A stretch of DNA of 64,000 nt from Bacteroides cutis. GTDB lineage: Bacteria; Bacteroidota; Bacteroidia; Bacteroidales; Bacteroidaceae. A program made the position numbers and the translations under genes. The stretch is from the NCBI RefSeq assembly GCF_900241005.1, contig NZ_OEST01000002.1, positions 620,001 through 684,000 of the forward strand, read 5' to 3'. Each line of letters opens with the position of its first letter. Position 1 is the first letter of the stretch. Positions 1 through 8,974 of this stretch are shown here, in pieces. The notes beneath the pieces were generated by a model. That model saw only the letters and a program-made list of their open reading frames with translations, was not told the origin of the DNA and made no database searches.

Positions 1-2
1 AT

Positions 3-1451
3 AAGGAATTTCAAGAAAAAATTCTTCCACGTATTGCTAAAGACGGATACAACTGCATACAGATTATGGCTATTCAGGAACATCCTTATTATGGTAGTTT
101 TGGATATCACGTATCAAGTTTCTTTGCAGCATCATCCCGTTTCGGTACTCCGGAAGAATTGAAAGAGTTAATTGATACTGCTCATGGAATGGGAATTGCA
201 GTTATTATGGATATTGTACATTCACATGCTGTAAAAAATGAAGTGGAAGGTCTGGGTAATTTTGCTGGCGATCCTAATCAATATTTCTATCCAGGTGGAC
301 GCCGTGAACATCCGGCATGGGATTCTCTTTGTTTTGACTACGGAAAGAATGAAGTCATTCATTTTTTGTTATCCAACTGCAAGTTCTGGATGGAAGAATA
401 TCATTTTGATGGTTTCCGTTTTGATGGTGTCACTTCAATGTTATACTACAGTCATGGTTTAGGCGAAGCATTCTGTAATTACGGAGATTATTTTAATGGC
501 CATCAGGATGATAATGCCATTTGCTACTTAACGCTTGCCAATCGTTTAATTCATCAGGTCAACCCTAAAGCTATCACTATCGCTGAAGAAGTATCAGGTA
601 TGCCCGGTTTAGCAGCTAAATATGAAGATGGTGGCTATGGTTTCGATTACCGCATGGCAATGAATATTCCAGATTACTGGATTAAAACCATTAAGGAAAA
701 GATCGATGAGGATTGGAAACCCTCCAGTATGTTCTGGGAAGTAACCAATCGTCGTCAAGACGAAAAAACTATCTCGTATGCAGAAAGTCATGATCAAGCA
801 TTAGTAGGTGATAAAACGATTATCTTCCGTTTGATCGATGCTGATATGTATTGGCATATGCAGAAAGGAGATGAGAACTATACCGTAACCCGTGGTATTG
901 CCCTTCACAAGATGATCAGATTGCTCACGGCAAGTACCATCAATGGTGGTTACCTAAACTTCATGGGCAATGAGTTTGGACATCCGGAATGGATCGATTT
1001 TCCCCGCGAAGGTAACGGTTGGTCATGTAAATATGCCCGTCGTCAATGGGATTTAGTAGATAATCAGAACTTGACTTATCACTACATGGGAGACTTCGAT
1101 GCTGCTATGCTTAGTGTTATCAAGAGTATTAAGAATTTCCAGTCTACTCCTGTTCAGGAAATATGGCATAACGACGGCGATCAGGTATTTGCCTATATGC
1201 GTAAAGATTTAGTATTTGTATTCAACTTTAATCCAAAGCAATCTTTTACAGATTATGGTTTCCTTGTTCCGGCTGGAAGTTACGAAGTAATTCTGAATAC
1301 AGACAATCCCTCATTTGGCGGTAACGGACTTACTGACGATACGATAAAACATTTCACCATTTCTGATCCATTGTATAAAAAGGAAAAGAAAGAATGGCTG
1401 AAACTTTATATTCCAGCGCGTACAGCAGTTGTGTTGAGAAAGACAAAATAA
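3..1451 (+). CDS. glgB: 1,4-alpha-glucan branching enzyme, 5' end cut off by window
   Basis: This GH13 enzyme transfers alpha-1,4-glucan segments to make alpha-1,6 branches in glycogen. The reading frame is already open at base 3, so the N-terminal CBM48 part lies outside the window; the ATG at 66 is internal. The catalytic motifs are visible: FRFDG with the nucleophile Asp at about nt 423, the acid Glu in IAEEV at about nt 585, and ESHD at about nt 786. The wording of the barrel (QEHPYYGSFGYHV, DIVHSHAVKN) resembles the eukaryote-like branching enzyme subfamily rather than E. coli GlgB. The C-terminal all-beta domain ends at a stop at 1449-1451, and a strong hairpin terminator follows. Family assignment is firm; subfamily is my reading of the motifs. 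Confidence 0.95.
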   Translation, partial: KEFQEKILPRIAKDGYNCIQIMAIQEHPYYGSFGYHVSSFFAASSRFGTPEELKELIDTAHGMGIAVIMDIVHSHAVKNEVEGLGNFAGDPNQYFYPGGRREHPAWDSLCFDYGKNEVIHFLLSNCKFWMEEYHFDGFRFDGVTSMLYYSHGLGEAFCNYGDYFNGHQDDNAICYLTLANRLIHQVNPKAITIAEEVSGMPGLAAKYEDGGYGFDYRMAMNIPDYWIKTIKEKIDEDWKPSSMFWEVTNRRQDEKTISYAESHDQALVGDKTIIFRLIDADMYWHMQKGDENYTVTRGIALHKMIRLLTASTINGGYLNFMGNEFGHPEWIDFPREGNGWSCKYARRQWDLVDNQNLTYHYMGDFDAAMLSVIKSIKNFQSTPVQEIWHNDGDQVFAYMRKDLVFVFNFNPKQSFTDYGFLVPAGSYEVILNTDNPSFGGNGLTDDTIKHFTISDPLYKKEKKEWLKLYIPARTAVVLRKTK

Positions 1452-1463
1452 TTAAGTATAAAT

Positions 1464-1502
1464 AGAAAGAGGCAGGTATCTTTAAAACACCTGCCTCTTT
1501 CT
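1464..1502. terminator. bidirectional intrinsic terminator
   Basis: A perfect 14-bp inverted repeat (arms 1464-1477 and 1489-1502, AGAAAGAGGCAGGT) has an 11-nt loop. Each arm ends in an A or T run, so it can stop the branching enzyme transcript on + and the TPR gene transcript on -. It lies exactly between the two convergent genes. Confidence 0.9.
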
Positions 1503-1522
1503 TTTACATTAATTCATAGTTC

Positions 1523-2236
1523 TTATTTCAACTGAGAATCTATAAAATTCAACATGGTTTTAGCATTATCCATCATTTTCTTTTGAGCCGGACTGCCAGC
1601 TGAAAGCAAAGGGATGAGTTTATCCAAATACTCTTTAGCTTCCTTGAATTCTACTTTAGCTTTCTCGGCATCAGTCTTTAATGTATTGGCTCCCTGACTG
1701 TAATACAATGAGCCCAAACTATTTAAAGCATTAATATTTTCAGGTTGAATTGTAAGGGCTTGTTTGAATGCCTCTTCTGCCTCGTTAACCTTCTTTGATC
1801 TTTGCGCCAAAATGCCTTGATTTACATAATAAGTGGCATACATCTTAGTCAAAGTCTTATTACCAGGATTTGCTTCCAATCCTTCTTTCAAAGTAGCAAC
1901 ATACTCCTCATTTTTCTTCAAATCTTTTAATGCACCAGCTTTACCGATATAAGCATTTGCCAAATTATATTTTTTCTGAACAGCAATATCGAAATATTTT
2001 AATGCTTCAGCCGGTTTCTTTATTTTATCGGCACAAACACCACAGTTAAAAGCAATAACAGAATCTTGATTGTTAGTTTGTGTAAGATAAGTACTGAACT
2101 TTGTGTATGCTTCTTGATAATTTTTAGCCTCAAGAGCGGCTTTACCTTCATTGACCAATTGAGCAGGGTCAGCATTCTGCGCGAAGAAGTTAGTAGCTGC
2201 ACAACATAGTGCAAGAGATAAGATTAATTTTTTCAT
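1523..2236 (-). CDS. secreted tetratricopeptide repeat protein
   Basis: The 237-aa protein has a signal peptide (MKKLILSLALCCAATNFFAQ) and then several TPR-like helix pairs. The clearest are the units around residues 25-60, 65-100 (AFNCGVCADKIKKPAEALKYF) and 130-170 (AEEAFKQALTIQPENINALNSLG). It is probably a periplasmic or outer-membrane-associated scaffold. No enzymatic domain is visible and the client is unknown. It is a single-gene unit with its own near-consensus promoter at 2266-2296, and it converges on the branching enzyme gene. Many Bacteroides genomes carry small secreted TPR proteins of this type, and I cannot give a specific role. Confidence 0.85.
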   Translation of the reverse strand: MKKLILSLALCCAATNFFAQNADPAQLVNEGKAALEAKNYQEAYTKFSTYLTQTNNQDSVIAFNCGVCADKIKKPAEALKYFDIAVQKKYNLANAYIGKAGALKDLKKNEEYVATLKEGLEANPGNKTLTKMYATYYVNQGILAQRSKKVNEAEEAFKQALTIQPENINALNSLGSLYYSQGANTLKTDAEKAKVEFKEAKEYLDKLIPLLSAGSPAQKKMMDNAKTMLNFIDSQLK

Positions 2237-2265
2237 TGCTTTATTTATTTTAAAAGTTGATATTT

Positions 2266-2296
2266 CAAAGTTAGCGGGCTATTGCATAGCAACAAA
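2266..2296 (-). promoter_or_regulatory. promoter of the TPR gene
   Basis: On the minus strand there is a -33 TTTG at 2293-2296, a 19-bp spacer, and -7 TAACTTTG at 2266-2273. This matches the Bacteroides primary-sigma consensus (TTTG, 19-21 bp, TAnnTTTG). It lies 30 nt before the start codon. Confidence 0.75.
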
Positions 2297-2518
2297 ACCT
2301 TTTTACCTTTTTTGAGTTTTTTAGGAGAGTAGTAACAAGTGTTATTTTACGTAAACACAAACAATTCTTAATTATTCCACCAATTTTAATTTTCAATATT
2401 CTTATTCTATTCATCCGTTTCGGGCATCTAAAACTTTGTCATTCAATCACCCATCAATTCCATTCCCCAAAAGTTAAACAGTTTATCTACCGACAAGAAT
2501 ATTTTTTAGATATAAATA
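2297..2518. other. intergenic, nothing recognised
   Basis: This AT-rich spacer lies between the TPR promoter and the tRNA promoter. I see no convincing short ORF, hairpin or repeat in it. Confidence 0.5.
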
Positions 2519-2549
2519 TTTGCAGTTTACATAAAAAAGCGTACCTTTG
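2519..2549 (+). promoter_or_regulatory. promoter of tRNA-Arg
   Basis: There is a -33 TTTG at 2519-2522, a 19-bp spacer, and -7 TACCTTTG at 2542-2549, a full match to the Bacteroides consensus. The predicted transcript would start about 10 nt before the mature tRNA 5' end at 2566. Confidence 0.8.
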
Positions 2550-2565
2550 CACCGCAATTAAGGCT

Positions 2566-2639
<74 letters not shown>

Positions 2640-2646
2640 CAACGAT

Positions 2647-2684
2647 AAGGCAAGTAGTCGATAAAAAGACTGCTTGCCTTTCGT
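2647..2684 (+). terminator. terminator after tRNA-Arg
   Basis: The hairpin AAGGCAAG-T-AGTC / GACT-G-CTTGCCTT (2647-2659 with 2668-2680, one U-G pair) starts 8 nt after the tRNA. The T-run is short, so termination strength is uncertain. Confidence 0.6.
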
Positions 2685-2741
2685 CGTTTATCTGGGTATC
2701 AACAACTTACTACCTTTCCAATTTCGAGTTTGATATTCACA

Positions 2742-4328
2742 CTAAAATGGCAAGGGGCCATCCATACCCACTCCACCAAAAGGATTATCTGTTTGAGCCG
2801 GAAAATCAGCAGCAGTTGGTGGCGGAGGTGTAGAAGGACTGCCAATAGGTGCATTCATACGCGAACCAAAAGTTGCTCCTCCTCCACCTTCCGTAGGAGG
2901 AGGAATAACCATATCGTCTTCCGGATTGGCAAAACGGGTATATTGGCCAATAAACCGGAGACGAACATCACCTACCGCACCATTACGATGCTTGGCTATG
3001 ATAATTTCTGCCATACCGCGTAAGTCGCTACCATCAGCAGAAGTATAAATCTTATAATATTCGGGACGATGGATAAAACAAACCATATCGGCATCTTGCT
3101 CAATAGCACCAGATTCACGAAGATCACTCAATTGTGGACGTTTACCCTCCTCACCCTCACGGTTTTCCACACCACGATTCAACTGTGACAAGGCAATAAT
3201 CGGTATATTCAACTCCTTGGCCAATCCCTTCAATGAGCGCGAAATGGTACTTACCTCTTCCTGGCGGCTACCAAATGACATACCACTTGCATTCATCAAC
3301 TGAAGGTAGTCAATGATAATAATCTTCACGCCATGTTCGCGTACCAAACGACGAGCTTTAGTACGAAGTTCAAAGACCGACAACGAAGGAGTATCGTCAA
3401 CATAAAGCGGAGCATCAAGCAGATCACGTAATTTATAGTCCAACTGTTGCCATTCGTAGTCGGCAAGCTGTCCACTCTTGATTTTCTCACTCGGGATTTC
3501 ACATACATTAGAGATCAGACGATTCACCAACTGCACGTTACTCATTTCAAGAGAGAACAAAGCAACAGGATTACGAAAATTCACGGCTATATTTTTAGCC
3601 ATAGAAAGGACGAAAGCCGTTTTACCCATAGCAGGACGAGCAGCGATAATGATAAGATCGGACTTCTGCCAGCCAGAGGTCATTTTATCCAATTTGGTAT
3701 AACCACTTTCAAGACCACTCAAACCATCGGTACGGGCAGCCGCCTTTTGAATAAGGTCATAAGCTTCAGCGATAACCGGATTAATCTGTGTATAATCCTT
3801 CTTCATATTCTGCTGCGAGATTTCAAACAACTTGCCTTCAGCTTCTTGCATCAAGTCATCAACATCCAAAGTCTCATCGAACGCTTTACTTTGAATATTA
3901 CTGGTAAAGGTTATCAGTTCGCGTGCCAAAGCTTTCTGAGCAATAATACGAGCATGATACTCAATATGCGCTGAAGAAGCCACTTTACTACTCAACTGAG
4001 TGATATAGAACGGACCACCTACTTCTTCCAAATCTCCACGTTTGGAGAGTTGTTCTTTTACAGTAAGGATATCTACCGGTTTCTGATTAGCCACCAAATC
4101 GGTAATTGCAGCATATATCAATTGATGGCGATGTTCATAAAAAGATTCCGGACGAAGAATTTCACTTACCAATGAGTAAGCATCTTTCTCAATCATCAAA
4201 GCACCAAGTACAGCTTCTTCCAATTCTGGTGCTTGCGGCTGGATACGTCCGTAGTCATTAACGGGCTGAGGTGTTTTTCCTTTGGGAGTACGAGTTATTC
4301 TTCTTTGTTCTACCACTTTATTTATCAC
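2742..4328 (-). CDS. dnaB: replicative DNA helicase DnaB
   Basis: This hexameric 5'-3' helicase unwinds the chromosome at the replication fork. The 528-aa protein has the DnaB N-terminal domain (about residues 32-135, starting PQAPELEEAVLGALM) and a RecA-like helicase domain (about 200-480). Walker A is ARPAMGKT at 230-237, Walker B lies in IIIIDYLQLM, and the arginine-finger region follows. No intein interrupts it. The C-terminal tail of about 45 residues is low in complexity (Gly, Pro and Asn rich), as is usual in Bacteroidetes DnaB. It is a single-gene transcript with a TATCTTTG -7 element at 4396-4403. It is divergent from ispE. Confidence 0.97.
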   Translation of the reverse strand: MINKVVEQRRITRTPKGKTPQPVNDYGRIQPQAPELEEAVLGALMIEKDAYSLVSEILRPESFYEHRHQLIYAAITDLVANQKPVDILTVKEQLSKRGDLEEVGGPFYITQLSSKVASSAHIEYHARIIAQKALARELITFTSNIQSKAFDETLDVDDLMQEAEGKLFEISQQNMKKDYTQINPVIAEAYDLIQKAAARTDGLSGLESGYTKLDKMTSGWQKSDLIIIAARPAMGKTAFVLSMAKNIAVNFRNPVALFSLEMSNVQLVNRLISNVCEIPSEKIKSGQLADYEWQQLDYKLRDLLDAPLYVDDTPSLSVFELRTKARRLVREHGVKIIIIDYLQLMNASGMSFGSRQEEVSTISRSLKGLAKELNIPIIALSQLNRGVENREGEEGKRPQLSDLRESGAIEQDADMVCFIHRPEYYKIYTSADGSDLRGMAEIIIAKHRNGAVGDVRLRFIGQYTRFANPEDDMVIPPPTEGGGGATFGSRMNAPIGSPSTPPPPTAADFPAQTDNPFGGVGMDGPLPF

Positions 4329-4395
4329 AAATTATTAATTACAAATCATCAAATAGAAATTATGAGCACAAGCTCTTCTAACATTAACGGAAGGA

Positions 4396-4403
4396 CAAAG
4401 ATA
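4396..4403 (-). promoter_or_regulatory. -7 element upstream of dnaB
   Basis: TATCTTTG on the minus strand lies 67 nt before the dnaB start. No good -33 TTTG is visible at the right distance, so this rests on the -7 element alone. Confidence 0.5.
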
Positions 4404-4470
4404 AACGATTTTATTCATTGGATATCACAATCTATGGTTAAGTTTTCAATCTATTATAAACAGAATTTAT

Positions 4471-4478
4471 TAACTTTG
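4471..4478 (+). promoter_or_regulatory. -7 element upstream of ispE
   Basis: TAACTTTG lies 44 nt before the ispE start, in the divergent dnaB-ispE spacer. No clear -33 TTTG is present. Confidence 0.5.
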
Positions 4479-4522
4479 TCTCCATAAGTGCAATTTATAA
4501 CTCGTAATTTGTTATTCATATC

Positions 4523-5353
4523 ATGATTATATTTCCAAATGCTAAAATAAACTTAGGACTGAATATCACAGAGAGACGTTCTGACGGATATCACAATCTG
4601 GAAACGATATTTTATCCATTACCTATCGAAGATGCATTAGAAGTGAATGTATGGAACAAAGGAACAGGAAAATTCCGCCTGCATCAGTCCGGTTTAGAAA
4701 TAATCGGAGAAACTGAGAATAATCTGGTAGTGAAAGCATATAAAATGCTGGATGAGGAATTTAATCTTCCTCCTGTAGACATTTACTTGTTCAAACATAT
4801 TCCATCGGGAGCCGGTCTAGGTGGAGGATCGGCCGACGCAGCCTTTATGTTGAAATTACTGAATAAAAAATTTTGCCTGAACCTTACCGATGAAGTTTTG
4901 GAAGAATATGCTGCCCGTTTAGGCGCAGATTGCGCTTTCTTCATAAAAAATAAACCCACCTATGCCGAAGGTATCGGAAATAGATTTTCCCCTATTCCAT
5001 TGTCATTAAGAGAGTATAAGTTCTTATTGGTAAAACCGGATATCTTTGTCTCTACGCGTGATGCCTTTTCAAAAATAAGGCCATGTCATCCTCAAATATC
5101 TTTAAAAGAAATCGTACAGTTACCCATTGAAGAATGGAGGAAATATATGTTCAATGATTTTGAAGAAAGTGTCTTCCCACAATTCCCAGTTATAAGAGAA
5201 ATAAAGGAAGAATTGTACAAACTGGGGGCAGTCTATGCATCAATGAGCGGTTCCGGTTCCTCTGTTTACGGATTGTTCAAGCCAGATACCCTACTGCCGG
5301 AAATAAGTTTTGGGAAAAATTCACTCCTTTATAAAGGAGAACTGACTATATAG
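4523..5353 (+). CDS. ispE: 4-diphosphocytidyl-2-C-methyl-D-erythritol kinase
   Basis: IspE phosphorylates CDP-ME at the 2-hydroxyl using ATP, in the MEP route to isoprenoids. The 276-aa length is typical. It is a GHMP kinase: N-terminal [11 protein letters not shown] (residues 5-15), the ATP-binding [15 protein letters not shown] loop at 94-108, and the C-terminal Gly-rich motif [13 protein letters not shown] near 240. The start ATG at 4523 gives the expected short N-terminus. A PepSY-like gene follows after 71 nt in the same direction, with no sign of functional linkage. Confidence 0.96.
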   Translation: MIIFPNAKINLGLNITERRSDGYHNLETIFYPLPIEDALEVNVWNKGTGKFRLHQSGLEIIGETENNLVVKAYKMLDEEFNLPPVDIYLFKHIPSGAGLGGGSADAAFMLKLLNKKFCLNLTDEVLEEYAARLGADCAFFIKNKPTYAEGIGNRFSPIPLSLREYKFLLVKPDIFVSTRDAFSKIRPCHPQISLKEIVQLPIEEWRKYMFNDFEESVFPQFPVIREIKEELYKLGAVYASMSGSGSSVYGLFKPDTLLPEISFGKNSLLYKGELTI

Positions 5354-5424
5354 CAAAACAAGGTAACCTTACTAAACAAAAAATAATCAGCATTGTTTTA
5401 ATAGAACTTAAAAACAACCTGATT

Positions 5425-5910
5425 ATGAAAAAAAATAGATTTTACTTATTGACAAGTTTACTGTTAGTACTTTCTACAACAGCCTTTGCCGATAGTCTTC
5501 CTCTAAAGGTAAAGACTGCATTTAGAAATATGTATCCCAAAGTTTCCAATGTGGAATGGGAACAAATTGGCGGATATTATACCGCAGATTTTGTGATGGA
5601 TCATCATGAAATAGATGTGTGGTTCGATACTAACGGAGAATGGGTGATGACTACAAATGATGTTGAATCGTTGGAGAAAATCCCTGTTCCCGTCGCAGAA
5701 GCATTTATGAAAAGTACTTGGTCTTCTATGAGACTAAAAGATGTAAGAATTGTGACTTTTCCTAAACATCCCACTGTAATTCTTATAGAAGTAGAAGGGT
5801 ATAATTCCGATGAAGAATTCCAATTATTCTACTCATCGGATGGTAAGTTGGCAAATAGTATAAATACGAGTGAACTAGGAGGAGAAATCTACCCCGGACT
5901 GTTTGAATAA
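5425..5910 (+). CDS. PepSY-like (DUF2874-type) secreted protein
   Basis: The 161-aa protein has a signal peptide (MKKNRFYLLTSLLLVLSTTAFA). Two beta-lactamase-inhibitor-like PepSY-like repeats follow: residues about 25-80 (LKVKTAFRNMYPKVSNVEWEQ) and about 85-145 (VPVAEAFMKSTWSSMRLKDVR). Proteins of this fold are abundant in the Bacteroides periplasm. Their ligand is not known, and inhibitor activity should not be assumed. It may be co-transcribed with ispE 71 nt upstream, or have its own weak promoter. Confidence 0.8.
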   Translation: MKKNRFYLLTSLLLVLSTTAFADSLPLKVKTAFRNMYPKVSNVEWEQIGGYYTADFVMDHHEIDVWFDTNGEWVMTTNDVESLEKIPVPVAEAFMKSTWSSMRLKDVRIVTFPKHPTVILIEVEGYNSDEEFQLFYSSDGKLANSINTSELGGEIYPGLFE

Positions 5911-5914
5911 TACA

Positions 5915-5979
5915 TTTCGGGTGCAAATTTCACAGATAACACGAATTTATTTGTTTTCTCTATGGAATTGCACCTGAAA
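5915..5979. terminator. long-range inverted repeat between convergent genes
   Basis: TTTCGGGTGCAA (5915-5926) pairs with TTGCACCTGAAA (5968-5979), 12 bp with one G-U pair and a 41-nt loop. It sits between the PepSY-like gene and purT, which converge, and may serve as a terminator or 3'-end stabiliser. The long loop makes this tentative. Confidence 0.4.
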
Positions 5980-6004
5980 TAAATATATCCCTCTTCAGTA
6001 TACT

Positions 6005-7171
6005 TTAATACACTTCTACTTTCGCTGCGATCTTTTTAGTTTTGTCACGCAACACATCAAGATCATCCCCCAATGGTGCATAACAAAGTACAACTCCCAT
6101 ACGGCGGTTTAAACGGGTAGTAGGTTTACCAAATATACGCAGATAAGTATCTTCTTCTTTCGTCACTTCTTCCAAACCACGATAGTTGGGATGTTCCTGA
6201 CTGGCAATAGGAGAAAGAATAACCGCACTCGCTCCCATACGTTCCTGCTTGATACCCGGGATAGGTAAACCTAAGACAGCACGCAAATGAAGTTCAAACT
6301 CATTGAGATTTTGTGTTCCTGCCAAAGTAACCATACCTGTATCGTGCGGACGTGGTGACAATTCGGAGAAATAAACCCCATTCTCATGACTGAGAAAGAA
6401 TTCCACTCCCCAAAGACCGGCACCTGTTAAAGCACGAGTCACTTTTTCCGCCATCTCTTGCGCTTCTTTCAAGTGGGCAGGATCGATATGCGCCGGTTGA
6501 AAACTCTCTCGATAATCTCCCCCCTTCTGTACATGCCCGATAGGAGGACAGAACAGAGTAGGACCATTCTTCTGGGTAACAGTGAGCAAAGTTATCTCAC
6601 TATCAAACTTGATAAACTCTTCAATGATAAGTTCTTTGATATCACCACGACTACCATTACATCCATATTCCCATGCATGTTCCAATTCATCGGCACTCTT
6701 CACAAGCGACTGTCCTTTACCGGAAGAAGACATTAACGGTTTTACCACACAAGGAAAACCAATTTTTTCGGCAGCAGCCTTCAATTCATCCAATGATTGG
6801 GCATAGAAATATTTAGCAGTTTTCAACCCCAGCTCTTTAGCAGCAAGATCCCGGATAGCCTTACGGTTCATCGTAAAATTAACGGCCCGCGCACTGGGAA
6901 CTACCTGAATACCTTCCTTCTCAAAATCATATAAACGTTCTGTACGGATAGCTTCTATTTCCGGTACAATAATATCCGGCTGATGTTTATGAACCACACG
7001 TTCTAATGCATCGCCATCCAGCATACTGAACACTTCGTATTCGTCTGCCACCTGCATGGCGGGTGCTCCGGCATATGAGTCACAAGCAATGATGTATTGA
7101 CCTTTACGTTGGGCAGCAATTACAAATTCCTTACCCAATTCACCGGAACCTAAAAGTAAAATCTTTTTCAT
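6005..7171 (-). CDS. purT: formate-dependent phosphoribosylglycinamide formyltransferase
   Basis: PurT makes formyl-GAR from GAR, formate and ATP in purine synthesis, bypassing formyl-folate. It is an ATP-grasp enzyme of 388 aa. The pre-ATP-grasp domain begins [14 protein letters not shown], the central ATP-binding loop is [14 protein letters not shown], and the metal/substrate part is [23 protein letters not shown], all standard for the family. The frame is open upstream to an ATG at 7255, but I place the start at 7171: the family begins here, and the -7 element at 7200-7207 lies inside the longer version. A block of paired GTTAAC palindromes lies just upstream (7233-7338). Confidence 0.95.
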   Translation of the reverse strand: MKKILLLGSGELGKEFVIAAQRKGQYIIACDSYAGAPAMQVADEYEVFSMLDGDALERVVHKHQPDIIVPEIEAIRTERLYDFEKEGIQVVPSARAVNFTMNRKAIRDLAAKELGLKTAKYFYAQSLDELKAAAEKIGFPCVVKPLMSSSGKGQSLVKSADELEHAWEYGCNGSRGDIKELIIEEFIKFDSEITLLTVTQKNGPTLFCPPIGHVQKGGDYRESFQPAHIDPAHLKEAQEMAEKVTRALTGAGLWGVEFFLSHENGVYFSELSPRPHDTGMVTLAGTQNLNEFELHLRAVLGLPIPGIKQERMGASAVILSPIASQEHPNYRGLEEVTKEEDTYLRIFGKPTTRLNRRMGVVLCYAPLGDDLDVLRDKTKKIAAKVEVY

Positions 7172-7199
7172 TTCAGTATCAGTTTTTATAAAATTATTG

Positions 7200-7207
7200 C
7201 AAAGATA
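7200..7207 (-). promoter_or_regulatory. -7 element of purT
   Basis: TATCTTTG on the minus strand lies 28 nt before the chosen purT start. It lies 26 bp from the first AGTTAACTT palindrome, so a protein bound there could control it. Confidence 0.6.
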
Positions 7208-7232
7208 GGGAGAAAAAACGAGATAAAAGAAA

Positions 7233-7338
7233 TACGGGAAGTTAACTTCATCCACTATATAAAGTTAACTTCCCGTAATTATGATATTAACATATTAGCA
7301 CCCCTTCAGTTAACTTCATTCCAACAATAAAGTTAACT
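7233..7338. repeat. two tandem units of paired AGTTAACT palindromes
   Basis: AGTTAACT occurs four times, at 7240, 7263, 7308 and 7331, with spacings of 23, 45 and 23 bp. The two 31-bp units (7240-7270 and 7308-7338) are clearly alike, an imperfect duplication with a period of 68 bp. The left unit is also part of a perfect 16-bp inverted repeat (TACGGGAAGTTAACTT at 7233-7248 with its complement at 7262-7277) around a 13-nt loop. It could act as terminator for the DUF4301 gene, as an operator set for purT, or both. Confidence 0.75.
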
Positions 7339-7351
7339 CACTGCCAGTCCC

Positions 7352-8869
7352 TCATTGATGTTGTTCTCTCAACAAATCATTCACCGTCTTAACCGGATTG
7401 AATGTACTCAAAGGAACTTCTACAAATACCGTATTCCAATCGCTCATGGCACCATTCCAAAGTCCGGGAAGTTCAAGAGCTTTCAAGTCTTTACCATTCT
7501 TGGACTTATAGGATATGAAACCTGTCGCTTTATCTACATATTTTACGAGATCAAATTTATGTCCTTTATAATCGCGTACCGCACAAACCAAATCCACAGG
7601 ATTAAAATGCGTACCTTTCTCAAACATTTCTTTCTTTTCTGCGTCATCCATGTCAATCTGAGAGCTTTCCAAAATTTGCAGAGAAATGGTACCATCACTG
7701 TTGTAAGCGAGGAACGGACCGCCACCGGGTTCTCCCACATTCTTCACCATACCGCAAACACGCATCGGGCGATTCAACTTCTGTTTCAAATAAATCACCA
7801 GTTCAGCATCTTCCAAATTCTTTGTCTCCGGATTTTTACAGAATAACTTCTTTTGCAGGAACTGCAAAATCTCAAGAATTTGCCCATGTGTATATTTACC
7901 GCTATCCAATAATTGCAAATAGGCAAAAGCCTGTTGCTGCAAACTAACAAGTACACCAGCAATCAGTTTTTTATATAGCACAGTATCACCTTTCAGTTTG
8001 TCAGGTACTACATTATCTATATTTTTAATGAAAATCACATCAGCATCAAGGTCGTTCAAGTTCTCAATCAGTGCACCGTGCCCACCCGGGCGGAACAAGA
8101 GCTTACCATTGTCACGGAAAGGTTTGTTCTCCATATCGGCAGCAACCGTATCTGTACTGGGTTTCTGTTCTGAGAAACTGATATTATAGTCTACGCCATA
8201 TTTCTTAGCGTAAGAAGCAGCCTTCTCATCAACCAACGCTTTGAATAAAGCACGATGTTCGGGAGACACCGTAAAATGAACATTCACTTTTCCATTCTTA
8301 TTGGCAGCATAAAGCGCACCTTCCACCAAATGTTCCTCCAGTGGAGTACGGCTTCCGTCTTCATACTTATGGAATTTCAACAACCCTTTCGGTAACGCTC
8401 CATAATTCAGTCCGGCAGCTTCTAGCAAAGCGGCAACTACAGCTTTATAATTACCTTCAATCAACAACATAGGAATATCTTTTCCAGTTGTCTGACGACA
8501 CGCTGTATTCAAATCATCATAAAAAGCAAATTTCTCGATTTTCTCAAAGAATTTTTTTTCAAAATCAGTCTGAGGTATATCATAATCAGCTCCAAGAAAT
8601 TCAAACATATTCTTGAACATACGACTTGCTGCACCTGATGCAGGAACAAACTTAACAACTATTTTATCCGTTTGGGTATATACTTCCCAAGCATCCAAAT
8701 ATTTCTTTTGCTCGTCAACATCAGGAGCCAATATACCTTGTTTTAGAGATGCAGCGGCAAATAACTTCAAATACGGGAAACCTTTTTCAAAACAAGCCAA
8801 CTGTTCGACAATCTGTTGTTCACTGATCCCCTTTTTGGCAAGTAATTCTTTGTCTTGGAGTGTTATCAT
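7352..8869 (-). CDS. DUF4301 family protein
   Basis: This cytosolic protein of 505 aa has no signal peptide or membrane segment. It matches the Bacteroidetes family DUF4301 as I recall it, which has no established function. Recognisable stretches are VPASGAASRMFKNMF (an Ala/Gly-rich loop near residue 80), LFRPGGHGALIENLNDLDADVIFIKNIDNV in the middle, and MRVCGMVKNVGEPGGGPF. The PGGHGAL and GEPGGGPF loops suggest nucleotide or sugar-phosphate handling, which is inference only. I place the start at ATG 8869 because a TATTTTTG -7 element (8896-8903) lies within the longer frame. It is divergent from the RelA-type gene. Confidence 0.8.
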   Translation of the reverse strand: MITLQDKELLAKKGISEQQIVEQLACFEKGFPYLKLFAAASLKQGILAPDVDEQKKYLDAWEVYTQTDKIVVKFVPASGAASRMFKNMFEFLGADYDIPQTDFEKKFFEKIEKFAFYDDLNTACRQTTGKDIPMLLIEGNYKAVVAALLEAAGLNYGALPKGLLKFHKYEDGSRTPLEEHLVEGALYAANKNGKVNVHFTVSPEHRALFKALVDEKAASYAKKYGVDYNISFSEQKPSTDTVAADMENKPFRDNGKLLFRPGGHGALIENLNDLDADVIFIKNIDNVVPDKLKGDTVLYKKLIAGVLVSLQQQAFAYLQLLDSGKYTHGQILEILQFLQKKLFCKNPETKNLEDAELVIYLKQKLNRPMRVCGMVKNVGEPGGGPFLAYNSDGTISLQILESSQIDMDDAEKKEMFEKGTHFNPVDLVCAVRDYKGHKFDLVKYVDKATGFISYKSKNGKDLKALELPGLWNGAMSDWNTVFVEVPLSTFNPVKTVNDLLREQHQ

Positions 8870-8895
8870 AATATCTAATTTTATTAATTGATGCC

Positions 8896-8903
8896 CAAAA
8901 ATA
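8896..8903 (-). promoter_or_regulatory. -7 element of the DUF4301 gene
   Basis: TATTTTTG on the minus strand lies 26 nt before the chosen start at 8869. Confidence 0.5.
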
Positions 8904-8945
8904 CAAAAAAACCACAACCGCCCTCAAGAAAAAGAAGAAAAAAAC

Positions 8946-8953
8946 TACCTTTA
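8946..8953 (+). promoter_or_regulatory. -7-like element of the RelA-type gene
   Basis: TACCTTTA is one base off TAnnTTTG and lies 21 nt before the ATG at 8975. It favours that start over the ATG at 8888. Confidence 0.4.
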
Positions 8954-8974
8954 CAGCATAAAATACGGACGATT

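Noticed and set aside
3447..3974. 175-aa plus-strand frame inside dnaB
   Set aside because: It is antisense to a full, well-conserved dnaB, and its composition is that of a shadow frame.
5366..5377. AAGGTAACCTT palindrome after ispE as a terminator
   Set aside because: It is too short to form a stable hairpin and has no T-run.
7172..7255. Longer purT N-terminus from the ATG at 7255
   Set aside because: The added 28 residues are not part of the family and contain the likely -7 promoter element.
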